A stretch of 64,000 nt of DNA from Austwickia sp. (GCA_016711265.1 JADJTI010000006.1:124001-188000); one strand, 5' to 3'. Positions 16,645 through 24,225 are shown, counted from the first letter of the stretch. The notes: generated by a model not told the origin, from the letters alone. A program made the numbers and translations.

Positions 16645-17948
16645 CAGCTGACTCCCAGCGCCGCCGCAGCGGCGACCCCCGACCGGCAGCCGTCCTCGTG
16701 AAAACCCCATCCGTGATACGCCCCGGCGTACGTCGTCGTCGGGGTCGTCAGCTCCGGGAGCCGGGCCTGGGCGGCCACCGAGCGGGCGTCGTAAATCGGA
16801 TGCCGGTAGGTCATCCGCGCCACCACCTGGTCGGCGGCGACCTCGGGTGCGCCGCCCAAGGTGACCAGGAGGGGGGTGTGCTCCGGAAGATGTTGCAGGC
16901 GGTTCATCCAATAGGTGACGGTGACGGGCTCGTCCCGCTCACCGAGCCGGTAGTTCCAACTGGCGCGGGCACCGACGGCCCGCGGGAGCAGTGAGTCGTC
17001 ACGATGCAGGACCGTCTCGTTGGTGGAGTACCGGAAGGCCCCCAGGACTTCCTGTTCGGCGGGGCTCGGGTCCTGCAGCAGCCTCAACGCCTGGTCCGCG
17101 TGGGTGGCCAGGACCACCGCGTCGTATCGCTCATACGGTCCGCCTCCGGCTCGAACCTCGGCCCCCGATCCGCCGTCGGCATCGGCGGGCAGTCGTCGTA
17201 CGGCGGTCACCGGGCTGCCCAGCCGCACGTCCGGCAGGCTCGCCAGCACCGCATCCACGTAGACCTTCGAGCCGCCGACCACGGTGTACCAGCGCGGGCT
17301 GCCCTTCTGGGTGAGCATGCCGTGATGCTCCAGGAAGGTGAACAGGTAGCGCGCGGGGTATTCCAGCGCCGTGGCGGCGCCACTGGACCACACGCACGCG
17401 ACCACCGGTAAGGCGTACCACTGCAGGAAGTCCTGGGAGTAACCCCCGCGGGTCAGGAAGTCGGCGAGGGATTCCTGGTCCGGCCCGGCAGACGGGTCCC
17501 GGACCAGGGCACGAGCCTCCCGCTGGAAGCGGCCCACCTGCCGCAGCATCGCCAGGAAGCGCCGGTCGAGCACCCGGCGGCGCTGCGCCAGCACCCCACC
17601 CAGACCGCGGCCGCCGGCGTACTCCAGGCCGGTCTGCGGCACGCTGATGCTCATGCTCATCTCGGTGGGCTGGGTGGCCACGCCCAGTTCGGCGAACAGC
17701 TTCAGCAGGAACGGGTAGGTGCGGTGATTGTGCACGATGAAGCCGCTGTCGACCGCGATCGGGTCGCAGTCAGGGGCGGTGGGGCCGGGGGCGACGCTGT
17801 GGGTGTGGGCGTGTCCGCCGGCGCGGGAGAGGGATTCGTACAGCACCACGTCGTGGCGGCGCGCGAGAAGATACGCAGCAGTCAGCCCCGAGACCCCGGA
17901 ACCGACGACCGCGATACGTGCCCGCTGCGCACTGCTCGGCGTAGGCAT
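16641..17948 (-). CDS. FAD-dependent amine-oxidase-type oxidoreductase (desaturase-like)
   Basis: A 435-residue flavoprotein. The N-terminal dinucleotide fold is IAVVGSGVSGLTAAYLLARR followed by the acidic strand end YES, and AVDSGFIVHNHRTYP, typical of the NAD(P)-binding/amine oxidase proteins that sit with DUF1365 genes; VVLATHADQAL and a C-terminal AGAYHGWGFHEDG close the FAD site. The ATG at 17948 is chosen because it places the Rossmann fold at residue 11. It is the first gene of the directon ending at 11124. In related clusters this type of protein acts on unsaturated fatty acyl chains of membrane lipids; the exact reaction is not shown by the sequence. Confidence 0.88.
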   Translation of the reverse strand: MPTPSSAQRARIAVVGSGVSGLTAAYLLARRHDVVLYESLSRAGGHAHTHSVAPGPTAPDCDPIAVDSGFIVHNHRTYPFLLKLFAELGVATQPTEMSMSISVPQTGLEYAGGRGLGGVLAQRRRVLDRRFLAMLRQVGRFQREARALVRDPSAGPDQESLADFLTRGGYSQDFLQWYALPVVACVWSSGAATALEYPARYLFTFLEHHGMLTQKGSPRWYTVVGGSKVYVDAVLASLPDVRLGSPVTAVRRLPADADGGSGAEVRAGGGPYERYDAVVLATHADQALRLLQDPSPAEQEVLGAFRYSTNETVLHRDDSLLPRAVGARASWNYRLGERDEPVTVTYWMNRLQHLPEHTPLLVTLGGAPEVAADQVVARMTYRHPIYDARSVAAQARLPELTTPTTTYAGAYHGWGFHEDGCRSGVAAAAALGVSW

Positions 17949-18182
17949 GCCGGAAGCCTGGCAAAAAAAACGGTCGCGCGGCATTTTCCCTGTCTAACGT
18001 TTGACCCGGCGCAGCTCAACGTCGTCGGAAGTTCGCCCCGATCTCATGCGCGCACCGCGGCGGCGCCGTACCGTGTCGCTCACATCGAGCACGCTGTCGC
18101 CACCGGAACCCGCCGCGAAGTCCTCGCCGCCGCCGTTCGTCGACGCTGCACGACCGAACCGCGGACGGGAGACGATTCAACG
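17949..18182. promoter_or_regulatory. Divergent promoter region of the FAD operon and the GH13 gene
   Basis: A 234-bp gap between divergent genes. A run of eight A (17963-17970), rare at this GC content, lies 15 nt before the FAD start codon and is a T8 tract in its leader. No confident -35/-10 pair was found on either strand. Confidence 0.4.
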
Positions 18183-19964
18183 ATGCCGACAACGCGACAG
18201 GTGGGGATGGGTGCCCTGCCCCACGCCGACGGAGTGGCGTTCCGGGTGTGGGCGCCCCACGCCGAGAAGGTTTGTGTCATTGGGGACTTCAACGAGTGGT
18301 CCCCGACCGCCACCCCGTTGGAGTCGGAGGGGAACGGCAACTGGTACGCCGACGTATCCGCCGCGAAGGTGGGCGATGAGTACAAGTACGTCATCGGCAA
18401 CGGCGAGCAGACGTTGGAGAAGATCGACCCGTACGCGCGGCAGGTCACCAACTCCGTCGGGAACGCCGTGGTGTACGACCACGGGGCGTTCGACTGGGAG
18501 GGCGACGCCTTCGAGATGCCCGGCCATCACGAGCTGGTGATCTATGAGCTGCACGTGGGCTCGTTCTACCGGCACCGGGAGGACGAGGTGGGCACCCTGG
18601 AGCTGGTGCAGGAGAAGTTCGATCACCTGATCAAGCTCGGCGTCAACGTCATCCAGGTGATGCCGTTGGCCGAGTTCGCCGGCGACCTGTCGTGGGGCTA
18701 CAACCCGGCGCACATCTTTGCCGTCGAGTCGGCGTACGGCGGCCCCGACGCCTTCAAGGTGTTTGTCCGCGAGGCGCACAAGCGGGGCCTGGCCGTGATG
18801 CTCGACGTGGTCTACAACCACTTCGGACCCTCGGACCTGGACCTGTGGCGCTTCGACGGCTGGTCCGAGAACGACATGGGCGGGATCTACTTCTACAACG
18901 ACGAACGGGCCTCGACGCCGTGGGGCGACACCCGCCCGGACTACGGCCGCGAAGAGGTCCGCCGGTTCATCCACGACAACGCGATGATGTGGATGTTCGA
19001 CTACCACGTTGACGGCCTGCGGTACGACATGACGCCGTACATCCGCAGCATCAACGCCAGCGGCCGGGACCTGCCCGAGGGCTGGGACTTGATGCGATGG
19101 ATCAACATGTCGGTACGTGAGCAGTACCCGGGGCGGCTGCTGGTGGCCGAGGACATGCAGCGCGACCCCTCGATCACCCAGGTCGAGAACCATGGCGCGG
19201 CGTTCCACGCCCAGTGGGACGGGGCGTTCGTGCACCCGGTGCGCGAGGCCGTCATCGCGATGAACGACGAATGGCGCTCGATGGGCGCGGTCGTCGATGC
19301 GGTGACGACGGTGTACAACGGCGACGCCTTCCACCGGGTGATCTACACCGAATCCCACGACGAGGTGGCCAACGGCCAGGCGCGGGTGGTGACCGAGGTC
19401 AACGCCGACGACCCGACCGGGTGGCACGCCCAGAAACGGTCGACGGTCGGGGCCGCGCTGGTGCTCACTTCCCCGGGCATCCCCATGCTGTTCCAGGGAC
19501 AAGAGTTCCTGCAGGGTGAGTGGTTCCGCGACGACGTACCGGTGGACTGGGACCTGCGCGATGAGTTCAGCGGCATCGTGCGGCTGTACCGCGACCTGAT
19601 CCGGCTGCGGCGCAACTGGCGGGACACTACGCGCGGCCTGAGCGGTCACGGGGTGGCGGTGACGCACATCGACGAGGAGGCGAACATCGTCGCCTTCCAC
19701 CGGTGGGCCGAGGGCGGCCCGGGCGACAGCGTGGTAGTGGTGGTCAACTTGAGCACCAACTCCTACGAGGACTACCGGATCGGGATGCCTGCGCGCGGCC
19801 TATGGAAGCTGGAACTCAACAGCGACGCCGCAACGTACGGCGACGGCTTTGGCAACTTCTTGTCGACGGATACCGAGGCCGACGGTGATGGGATCGGAGA
19901 CCAGCCGACCTGTGCGTTCGTCTCCATCGCGCCGTACAGCGTGTTGATCTACTCACTGAGCTGA
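18183..19964 (+). CDS. GH13 family enzyme, 1,4-alpha-glucan branching enzyme-like
   Basis: A 593-residue glycoside hydrolase 13 protein. An N-terminal CBM48-like domain (FRVWAPHAEKVCVIGDFNEW) is followed by the barrel: VIYELHVGSF, MLDVVYNHFGP, the nucleophile Asp282 in DGLRYDMTPY, the acid/base Glu323 in LLVAEDMQ and Asp393 in YTESHDEV. A C-terminal beta domain ends the protein. The arrangement fits branching enzymes and related alpha-glucan transferases, though it is shorter than most actinobacterial GlgB proteins and no glycogen genes are near. ATG 18183 is preceded by GGGAGA. The gene ends at a strong terminator and overlaps the tail of a broken PIN toxin gene on the other strand. Confidence 0.87.
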   Translation: MPTTRQVGMGALPHADGVAFRVWAPHAEKVCVIGDFNEWSPTATPLESEGNGNWYADVSAAKVGDEYKYVIGNGEQTLEKIDPYARQVTNSVGNAVVYDHGAFDWEGDAFEMPGHHELVIYELHVGSFYRHREDEVGTLELVQEKFDHLIKLGVNVIQVMPLAEFAGDLSWGYNPAHIFAVESAYGGPDAFKVFVREAHKRGLAVMLDVVYNHFGPSDLDLWRFDGWSENDMGGIYFYNDERASTPWGDTRPDYGREEVRRFIHDNAMMWMFDYHVDGLRYDMTPYIRSINASGRDLPEGWDLMRWINMSVREQYPGRLLVAEDMQRDPSITQVENHGAAFHAQWDGAFVHPVREAVIAMNDEWRSMGAVVDAVTTVYNGDAFHRVIYTESHDEVANGQARVVTEVNADDPTGWHAQKRSTVGAALVLTSPGIPMLFQGQEFLQGEWFRDDVPVDWDLRDEFSGIVRLYRDLIRLRRNWRDTTRGLSGHGVAVTHIDEEANIVAFHRWAEGGPGDSVVVVVNLSTNSYEDYRIGMPARGLWKLELNSDAATYGDGFGNFLSTDTEADGDGIGDQPTCAFVSIAPYSVLIYSLS

Positions 19965-20099
19965 GCCGCCTTGTGTCGCTGCGCCGGGTCCACGAGGTGG
20001 GCCCGGCGCAGCGACCATATCGGCATCGGCCAACCGCAGGAGCAGGTCGCTGAGCGTGGCCGGATGCAGCACGCACGTGTCGAAGAAAACCGGGAACAT
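19953..20099 (-). pseudogene. Truncated PIN-domain toxin remnant (N-terminal part only)
   Basis: An open frame of 48 codons begins 3 nt after the antitoxin stop codon. Its first 28 residues look like the start of a PIN toxin, with MFPVFFDTCVLHPATL (first acidic catalytic residue in FFDTC) and LSDLLLRLADAD. The rest of the family's roughly 180 residues is missing: the frame runs into the terminator of the branching-enzyme-like gene and stops after unrelated sequence. The position fits an antitoxin-toxin operon that lost most of its toxin. Confidence 0.7.
19975..20015. terminator. Strong hairpin terminator after the GH13 gene
   Basis: GTCGCTGCGCCGGG at 19975-19988 pairs with CCCGGCGCAGCGAC at 20002-20015. 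The inner TCCAC/GTGGG continues the stem with one G-U pair and a 3-nt GAG loop, about 19 bp in all. There is no U-tract, as is usual in actinobacteria. Confidence 0.85.
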
Positions 20100-20102
20100 C
20101 GA

Positions 20103-20606
20103 TCAGCGCATTGACGGGGCCGGCCCGTCTGTCGCTTCATACAGCCCGACTTCTTCGCTGAGGCGGACCATGTCGCTCAGGGCGCGACGCCGATCGGCTC
20201 GGGAGCGCTGCTGATATTCGAGCAAATCACTAAGGCGCACGTAGCGGTGGCGTCCGGGCTGCTCCATAGGGAGCTCACCTCGCTCAAGGATGCGCACCAG
20301 CGTCGGCCGCGAGATGCCCAGGAAGTCTGCCGCTTCTTGGGTCGTCAACATCGCGTTGAGGGGCGCCACGTTGACCCCCATCCCTGCACCGAGTGCGTGC
20401 GCCACCTGGCGCAAGACATCGACCATCGCCTCCGGAATCTCGTGCTGAGTCCCGTCAGCGGAAACGATGGCAGGCCGGCGCTCGGGGGCGCGACCGCCAG
20501 TCCGCTCGAGAGCACCGATGAAGTCCAGAATCACTGCCTCATCTTGGTGACCAGGCAGGTAAGTGGTGGAGTTCGCCGATGCAGACGTGCGGGCCATAGG
20601 AACCAT
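20103..20606 (-). CDS. Excisionase-type HTH antitoxin
   Basis: A 167-residue DNA-binding protein. The excisionase/MerR-like HTH is LTTQEAADFLGISRPTLVRI followed by the wing (GRHRYVRLSDLLEYQQR); the C-terminus is a helical tail. This architecture is common in antitoxins encoded directly upstream of PIN-domain RNases, and a PIN remnant does follow 3 nt downstream. ATG 20606 or ATG 20597 could be the start. Two perfect 9-bp direct repeats lie 9 bp upstream and are likely operator sites. With its toxin destroyed the gene may be a solitary regulator. A second protein of this type lies at 23574-24194. Confidence 0.82.
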   Translation of the reverse strand: MVPMARTSASANSTTYLPGHQDEAVILDFIGALERTGGRAPERRPAIVSADGTQHEIPEAMVDVLRQVAHALGAGMGVNVAPLNAMLTTQEAADFLGISRPTLVRILERGELPMEQPGRHRYVRLSDLLEYQQRSRADRRRALSDMVRLSEEVGLYEATDGPAPSMR

Positions 20607-20614
20607 GATACTTC

Positions 20615-20634
20615 AAAACGAACAAAACGAACAA
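20615..20634. promoter_or_regulatory. 9-bp direct repeats upstream of the first excisionase-type antitoxin
   Basis: AAAACGAAC is repeated at 20615-20623 and 20624-20632, then AA. Proteins with this winged HTH fold can bind head-to-tail repeats, so these are probable autoregulatory sites. A comparable 9-bp pair precedes the second antitoxin (24226-24246). Confidence 0.55.
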
Positions 20635-20654
20635 GATGTTCGGTGGCTTGGTGG

Positions 20655-21005
20655 TCAGGGCAGGTGCTGGGCGACGTTGACGACCTGACCCTCGGGGGTG
20701 CGGACGAAGAACCGGCGGATGCCCCACGGTTCATCGGTCAGCGGGTGCACGATCTCATGACCGGCAGCGACCATCGCGTCGTGGGCGGCGTTGACATCGT
20801 CGACCTTGATGGTCAGGTGCGAGTCCTCCTTGGCGGTGGCATCGCGGATGACGACCTGGACGCAGGCACCGGACTCAGGTGAGCTGAACCGAGCCACCCA
20901 GCCCTGATTCATGGTGTCCTCGGTCAGCCCGAGCGCCGCGAAGAACCCCCGGGAGCGCTCGATGTCGTCGGTGCGCAGATTCGTGACGATCTCGACAGCC
21001 TTCAT
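20655..21005 (-). CDS. VOC superfamily protein (glyoxalase/bleomycin resistance-like)
   Basis: A 116-residue single-module VOC protein: FFAALGLTEDTMNQGWVARF, HLTIKVDDVNAAHDAMVAAG, GIRRFFVRTPEGQVVNVAQH. The vicinal oxygen chelate fold hosts dioxygenases, glyoxalases and antibiotic-binding proteins; the specific role cannot be told. ATG 21005 gives the standard start just before the first strand. It is separated from the antitoxin gene on the same strand by about 50 nt and is divergent from fitA. Confidence 0.85.
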   Translation of the reverse strand: MKAVEIVTNLRTDDIERSRGFFAALGLTEDTMNQGWVARFSSPESGACVQVVIRDATAKEDSHLTIKVDDVNAAHDAMVAAGHEIVHPLTDEPWGIRRFFVRTPEGQVVNVAQHLP

Positions 21006-21077
21006 GACGCCAGTATTCCTGGGGCCGGTCCGCTTGCTCGGGTCGCCTGCTGACACGGCAGCCTCCGGCGGGATGTG

Positions 21078-21109
21078 CTGACAGCATTGACAGCCCTGAC
21101 AGCATTGAC
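21078..21109. promoter_or_regulatory. Direct repeats upstream of the fitA-like gene
   Basis: CTGACAGCATTGAC occurs at 21078-21091 and 21096-21109, an 18-bp period, ending 13 nt before the GTG start of the antitoxin. It may be an operator for the antitoxin or a simple slippage repeat. Confidence 0.4.
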
Positions 21110-21122
21110 GTGGGAGGACGAT

Positions 21123-21359
21123 GTGGCCACGCTGACGGTTCGCGACCTGGATGACGAGGTGCGCGACGAGCTGCGCTCCCTTGCCGCGCGCAATGGTCGG
21201 TCGATGGAGGCGGAAGCTCGGGCAGTGCTCACCACGTACGTTCACGCGCAACGACGGCCCACCTTGCTCGAGGCGACGAAGCGTTTTCGTCGCGAAATCG
21301 GGGGCATCGAACTGGTTCTGCCGGAACGCGACGACGAGGCAGAGATCCCGAGCTTGTGA
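21123..21359 (+). CDS. FitA-like ribbon-helix-helix antitoxin
   Basis: A 78-residue antitoxin of the FitA/Arc type: ATLTVRDLDDEVRDELRSLA is the DNA-contacting strand plus helix, and NGRSMEAEARAVL the second helix; the C-terminus (EIGGIELVLPERDDEAEIPS) is the toxin-neutralising tail. GTG 21123 is chosen because GGGAGG lies 6 nt upstream; earlier in-frame codons are low complexity. Its stop overlaps the GTG of the toxin gene (GTGA). The antitoxin is complete, but its toxin is broken. Confidence 0.88.
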   Translation: MATLTVRDLDDEVRDELRSLAARNGRSMEAEARAVLTTYVHAQRRPTLLEATKRFRREIGGIELVLPERDDEAEIPSL

Positions 21360-21620
21360 TCGTCCTCGATACGAACGTCCTCTCCGAACTCATCCGCCCC
21401 GCACCGGACCCGAGGGTCGCATCGTGGCTGGCTGATGCCGATAACCAGGATCTCGCAACGGCCACGCCAGTCATGGTCGAGCTGTTGCTGGGACGGCCCC
21501 ATCTCCACCATCGATGCCCAGATCGCGGCGATCGCCCGGAGTCGAGGGGCCGCGGTCGCCACCAGAGACACGGAAGGTGTCGCGTGCACGGGTCTCCCCG
21601 TGATCAACCCGTGGAACTGA
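21356..21620 (+). pseudogene. FitB/VapC-like PIN toxin with internal deletion and frameshift
   Basis: The first frame (GTG 21356) reads MIVLDTNVLSELIRPAPDP and ATPVMVELLLG, the true N-terminal third of a FitB toxin with its first catalytic Asp. At about 21490-21495 the family sequence jumps to another frame: GPISTIDAQIAAIARSRGAA and ATRDTEGVACTGLPVINPW, the true C-terminus, ending at TGA 21620. Some 50 residues between are missing. The first frame continues as unrelated residues. The toxin is therefore very probably dead, while the antitoxin is intact. Confidence 0.8.
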
Positions 21621-21625
21621 CCCCT

Positions 21626-21952
21626 TCAGGCGCCGAAGCCGAGGAACACCAGGAGTCGCCGCTCAAACTCCACCAGCGTGGCGCTGTCGAGCCGGCCGAT
21701 GACGGCATGCGCATTGCTCCGACGAACTGCCGTGACCTTGTCCACCATGACGTAGGAGTCCTGGCTGAGGCCGTTCTCCGTGTCCGCTGCGACCGCGACG
21801 CGCAGGAGAGGCGCGTCCACCGGCGCAGTGGTGAGCAGACAGATGGTGACCGAGTCAGTAGCGCCGAATCGGTCGTCCTGCACAACCAAGGCAGGACGCG
21901 GCTTGCTCGCGTAGACGCCGCCTGCCACAGTGACGATGTCTCCGCGCCTCAT
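21626..21952 (-). CDS. MazF/PemK-type toxin (endoribonuclease)
   Basis: A 108-residue protein of the MazF/PemK family: MRRGDIVTVAGG at the start, SKPRPALVVQDD with the RPALVVQ motif of the active-site strand, and SYVMVDKVTAVRR later. Members cleave mRNA at short sequences or target tRNA/rRNA. Its start overlaps the antitoxin stop (ATGA, 21949-21952). This is the only toxin in the region that looks whole. The target sequence cannot be inferred. Confidence 0.88.
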   Translation of the reverse strand: MRRGDIVTVAGGVYASKPRPALVVQDDRFGATDSVTICLLTTAPVDAPLLRVAVAADTENGLSQDSYVMVDKVTAVRRSNAHAVIGRLDSATLVEFERRLLVFLGFGA

Positions 21953-22152
21953 TCGGCCCAGACTTCGGAGATTCCCTCTACGAAGTCCATGTCCTCGACG
22001 GCGCCCGCCGCCGACGCGACGAGTGCCGATTGGCGGTGGGCCTCAGCCGTGAACTCCGGTGAACGCACATCAGGCACCCAGATCTGGACGGGACGCAGCC
22101 CCTGTGCGCGCATCCGAGCGCGATACGCACTCACTCGCTCTCGAACAGCCAT
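21949..22152 (-). CDS. MazE-type antitoxin (DUF3018-like)
   Basis: A 67-residue protein: VRERVSAYRARMRAQGLRPV with the basic DNA-binding start of the DUF3018/MazE-like family, and a short acidic C-terminus (VEDMDFVEGISEVWAE) that should bind the toxin. Directly upstream of and overlapping the MazF gene, so they form one operon starting near 22152. Confidence 0.85.
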   Translation of the reverse strand: MAVRERVSAYRARMRAQGLRPVQIWVPDVRSPEFTAEAHRQSALVASAAGAVEDMDFVEGISEVWAE

Positions 22153-22209
22153 CAGACATGGTTACATGTAACGATTGCTGGAGCAAGGTCGTGCTGTCGA
22201 GGTCGCCGC

Positions 22210-22596
22210 TCACGTGTCGAGCATCGCCCGCACGGACTCCTCGGTCTGGAATGCACGCACCTCGACGCGGCCACGGCAGGCCTTGGACGCCTGGGTGGCG
22301 ACCGCCAGCGCCTCATCAAGGTCGGCGGCGTCGATGACCCAGAAGCCGCCGAGGTACTCCTTGGACTCGGCGTACGGGCCGTCCGTGAAGAGCGGGACCT
22401 CGCCCTGGCCATCAACCGTCGTGGCCGTGGTGGCCGGTTCAAGGCCATCAGCAAAGACCTGGTGACCACCCTGCTCCAGCCGGTCGTTGAAGGCGCCGGT
22501 GTCTGCGAACGCCTGGAGCATCTCCTCCTTGGAGGCGTACGGACCGAAGTCCGCAGGCTCGGCGGGACCGAAGACGGACAACATGTAGCGGGGCAT
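22210..22596 (-). CDS. DGPF/YciI-related protein, first of a pair
   Basis: A 128-residue protein of the YCII/DGPF family: MPRYMLSVFGP at the start and the signature FTDGPYAESKEYLGGFWVID in the middle. Such proteins are widespread in actinobacteria, often next to extracytoplasmic sigma factor genes, and their function is not established. ATG 22596 is used. It begins 1 nt after the stop of the second DGPF gene, so the two are co-transcribed. Confidence 0.88.
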   Translation of the reverse strand: MPRYMLSVFGPAEPADFGPYASKEEMLQAFADTGAFNDRLEQGGHQVFADGLEPATTATTVDGQGEVPLFTDGPYAESKEYLGGFWVIDAADLDEALAVATQASKACRGRVEVRAFQTEESVRAMLDT

Positions 22597-22597
22597 G

Positions 22598-22984
22598 TCA
22601 GAGCTCCTCGTGGGGTGCAGTCGGTTGTTGGTCGGGGGTGGGCGTCGGGAAGCGGTGGACCTCTTGGGGCCAGTCGAGCGCGACGGCAAGCCGGCCGGCC
22701 CACCGGCGAGCGGCGTCATCGTCGTCGACCGAAATGACGCAGAAGCCCCCGAGGTGCTCCTTGGATTCGACGTACGGTCCGTCGGTGAAGATCGGGCGGT
22801 CCCCGTCTGCGGTGACGCTGCAGAGGAGGCTTGAGGAATCGAGCCCGCCATTGCCGAAGACGAAGACGCCGGCGCGCTTCATCTCCTCGACGACGGCCAT
22901 GCCGGCGATCGCCTTGGCCCGAACCTGCTCCGGCGCGTGAGCAGGAACCCACTCGTCGTTGAAACTGATGAGGTAATCGGTCAT
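22598..22984 (-). CDS. DGPF/YciI-related protein, second of a pair
   Basis: A 128-residue paralog of the next gene: YLISFNDEWVPAH at the start and FTDGPYVESKEHLGGFCVIS as the DGPF signature. The two share length and motif position and probably arose by duplication. ATG 22984 is the start. No sigma factor gene lies beside them, unlike many DGPF loci. Confidence 0.88.
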   Translation of the reverse strand: MTDYLISFNDEWVPAHAPEQVRAKAIAGMAVVEEMKRAGVFVFGNGGLDSSSLLCSVTADGDRPIFTDGPYVESKEHLGGFCVISVDDDDAARRWAGRLAVALDWPQEVHRFPTPTPDQQPTAPHEEL

Positions 22985-23287
22985 GCCCGGCCTCCTCGGG
23001 GGGTGTCGGCTCGCGCCTGTCGAACCCAATGGCAATCTTCACCTGTTCCACGAACGGCCACCCCTGGATACGACAACCGGCGGCAGACCTTTCGCACCTG
23101 GCCTGATCCGCCCTTGCCACCCTGCCAACGAGAGAGCCGACGGCGGACCAGGCACGCGTCCTGTTCGACAGCGAACGCCAGAACCGCCTCGAAACTGCAT
23201 TCGAAGGTGTCGGTCTCGGCAAAGCGACCGGAGTCCTCGAACAGATGTCGAGCACCGTCGCCATGCCTGCCGCGGGTGCGATGCGGC
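22985..23287. other. Gap without a supported gene
   Basis: About 300 bp between the DGPF pair and the PIN fragment. Short open frames on both strands show no family motif; promoter elements for the DGPF pair should lie here but none was convincing. It may be decayed sequence. Confidence 0.5.
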
Positions 23288-23560
23288 TCAGTCGTGGAGA
23301 AAGGCGCGGAGCTCGGTCCCGAACTTCGGGGCATTCTTGCCGCTGGCAAACAGCTGGGCGATCTCGACCGGGGACCGCGGCGGACTCTTCAGTCGTCGAC
23401 ACATGCCCTCGACAGCCTCGAGCACCAGGTCGGGCACTCGGGACAGCTGATCGCAGAGGAACCGATCCGGGGTCACCACCGCGACCCCCGGTGGCCGGGA
23501 GCGGACGACCACCCGATCCTCGGGTGTGCCGACGAGATTCGAGCTGGGGTTGGCGGGCAC
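23288..23560 (-). pseudogene. PIN-domain toxin remnant (C-terminal part only)
   Basis: A 90-codon frame (GTG 23560) begins 13 nt after the antitoxin stop. Its sequence, PGVAVVTPDRFLCDQLSRVP and LVLEAVEGMCRRLKSPPRSP, resembles the C-terminal third of the PIN toxin type that accompanies excisionase-like antitoxins (last core strand plus tail helices). The first roughly 100 residues with the catalytic acids are missing. The deletion seems to have joined the toxin's end almost directly to the antitoxin gene. Confidence 0.6.
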
Positions 23561-23573
23561 TGTGCGCGGCGAC

Positions 23574-24194
23574 TCAGAAGTCCGCTGTCGTGTAGCCGTC
23601 AGCCGGTGCGAGCTCGGCCAGTGCTTCCTCGGCGGTCGCCCGCATCCGGCTCCGGTGTTCGAGCACGTCGACCAGCGTAAACCGGTGTCGATTTCCGACC
23701 CGGCGGTGGGGCAGCACGCCTTCGCGGGCGAGCTTCACTACGTATGGGCGGGAGACATTGAGTAGGTCTGCGGCCTCCTGGCTGGTCAGCTCGGTGTCGA
23801 GCTGGTCGGCTTCGGTCACCGTTACCGTCGATCCGCGGGCCAGAGCACCCACTACTGTGCCAAGCGCCTTCAGCAGCGCCCCAGTCACTGGAACACGCCG
23901 GTTGCCCTTGCCGAGGACGGAAATCTCCTCGGCGTCGGTGACCAGCTGGTCGAGCCGGTGGATCTCGATGCTGTCCACCGGCCCGAAGGTGTCCACCCGG
24001 AGCTGAGAGGCCGCGTCGCGTACATGCGAGGTGCGGCCGGTTCGCATGCTGCGCGTGACGCTCTTCGACACACGCTGCACAGGCGCCTTCGAGGCCGTCT
24101 TCGACGCCACGGACTTCGACATCGAGGCGCGCGAAGTGATCGCCTTTGCTGTAGACCGCCCATCGCTCGCGCCGTTGATGCTCTTGGCCACCAC
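23574..24194 (-). CDS. Excisionase-type HTH antitoxin, second copy
   Basis: A 206-residue protein with the same C-terminal design as the one at 20103-20606: LTSQEAADLLNVSRPYVVKL, then the wing GNRHRFTLVDVLEHRSRM and a helical tail. The first 60 residues are Ser/Lys/Arg-rich and look disordered, so the true start may be an internal Met or Val. Its toxin partner survives only as a C-terminal fragment 13 nt downstream. A pair of 9-bp direct repeats lies 32 nt upstream. Confidence 0.78.
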   Translation of the reverse strand: MVAKSINGASDGRSTAKAITSRASMSKSVASKTASKAPVQRVSKSVTRSMRTGRTSHVRDAASQLRVDTFGPVDSIEIHRLDQLVTDAEEISVLGKGNRRVPVTGALLKALGTVVGALARGSTVTVTEADQLDTELTSQEAADLLNVSRPYVVKLAREGVLPHRRVGNRHRFTLVDVLEHRSRMRATAEEALAELAPADGYTTADF

Positions 24195-24225
24195 GCCCCC
24201 TTCCCGGCTCCAGAACTACCAGCCT

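Noticed and set aside
17724..18182. 153-codon N-terminal extension of the GH13 frame
   Set aside because: It overlaps the FAD gene on the opposite strand and the divergent promoter region, and lacks CBM48 similarity, which starts just after ATG 18183.
22985..23287. Short frame reading VLFDSERQNRLETAFEGVG on the plus strand
   Set aside because: It has no start with a ribosome site, no recognised domain and no conserved end; it may be chance or decayed sequence, so no gene was called.
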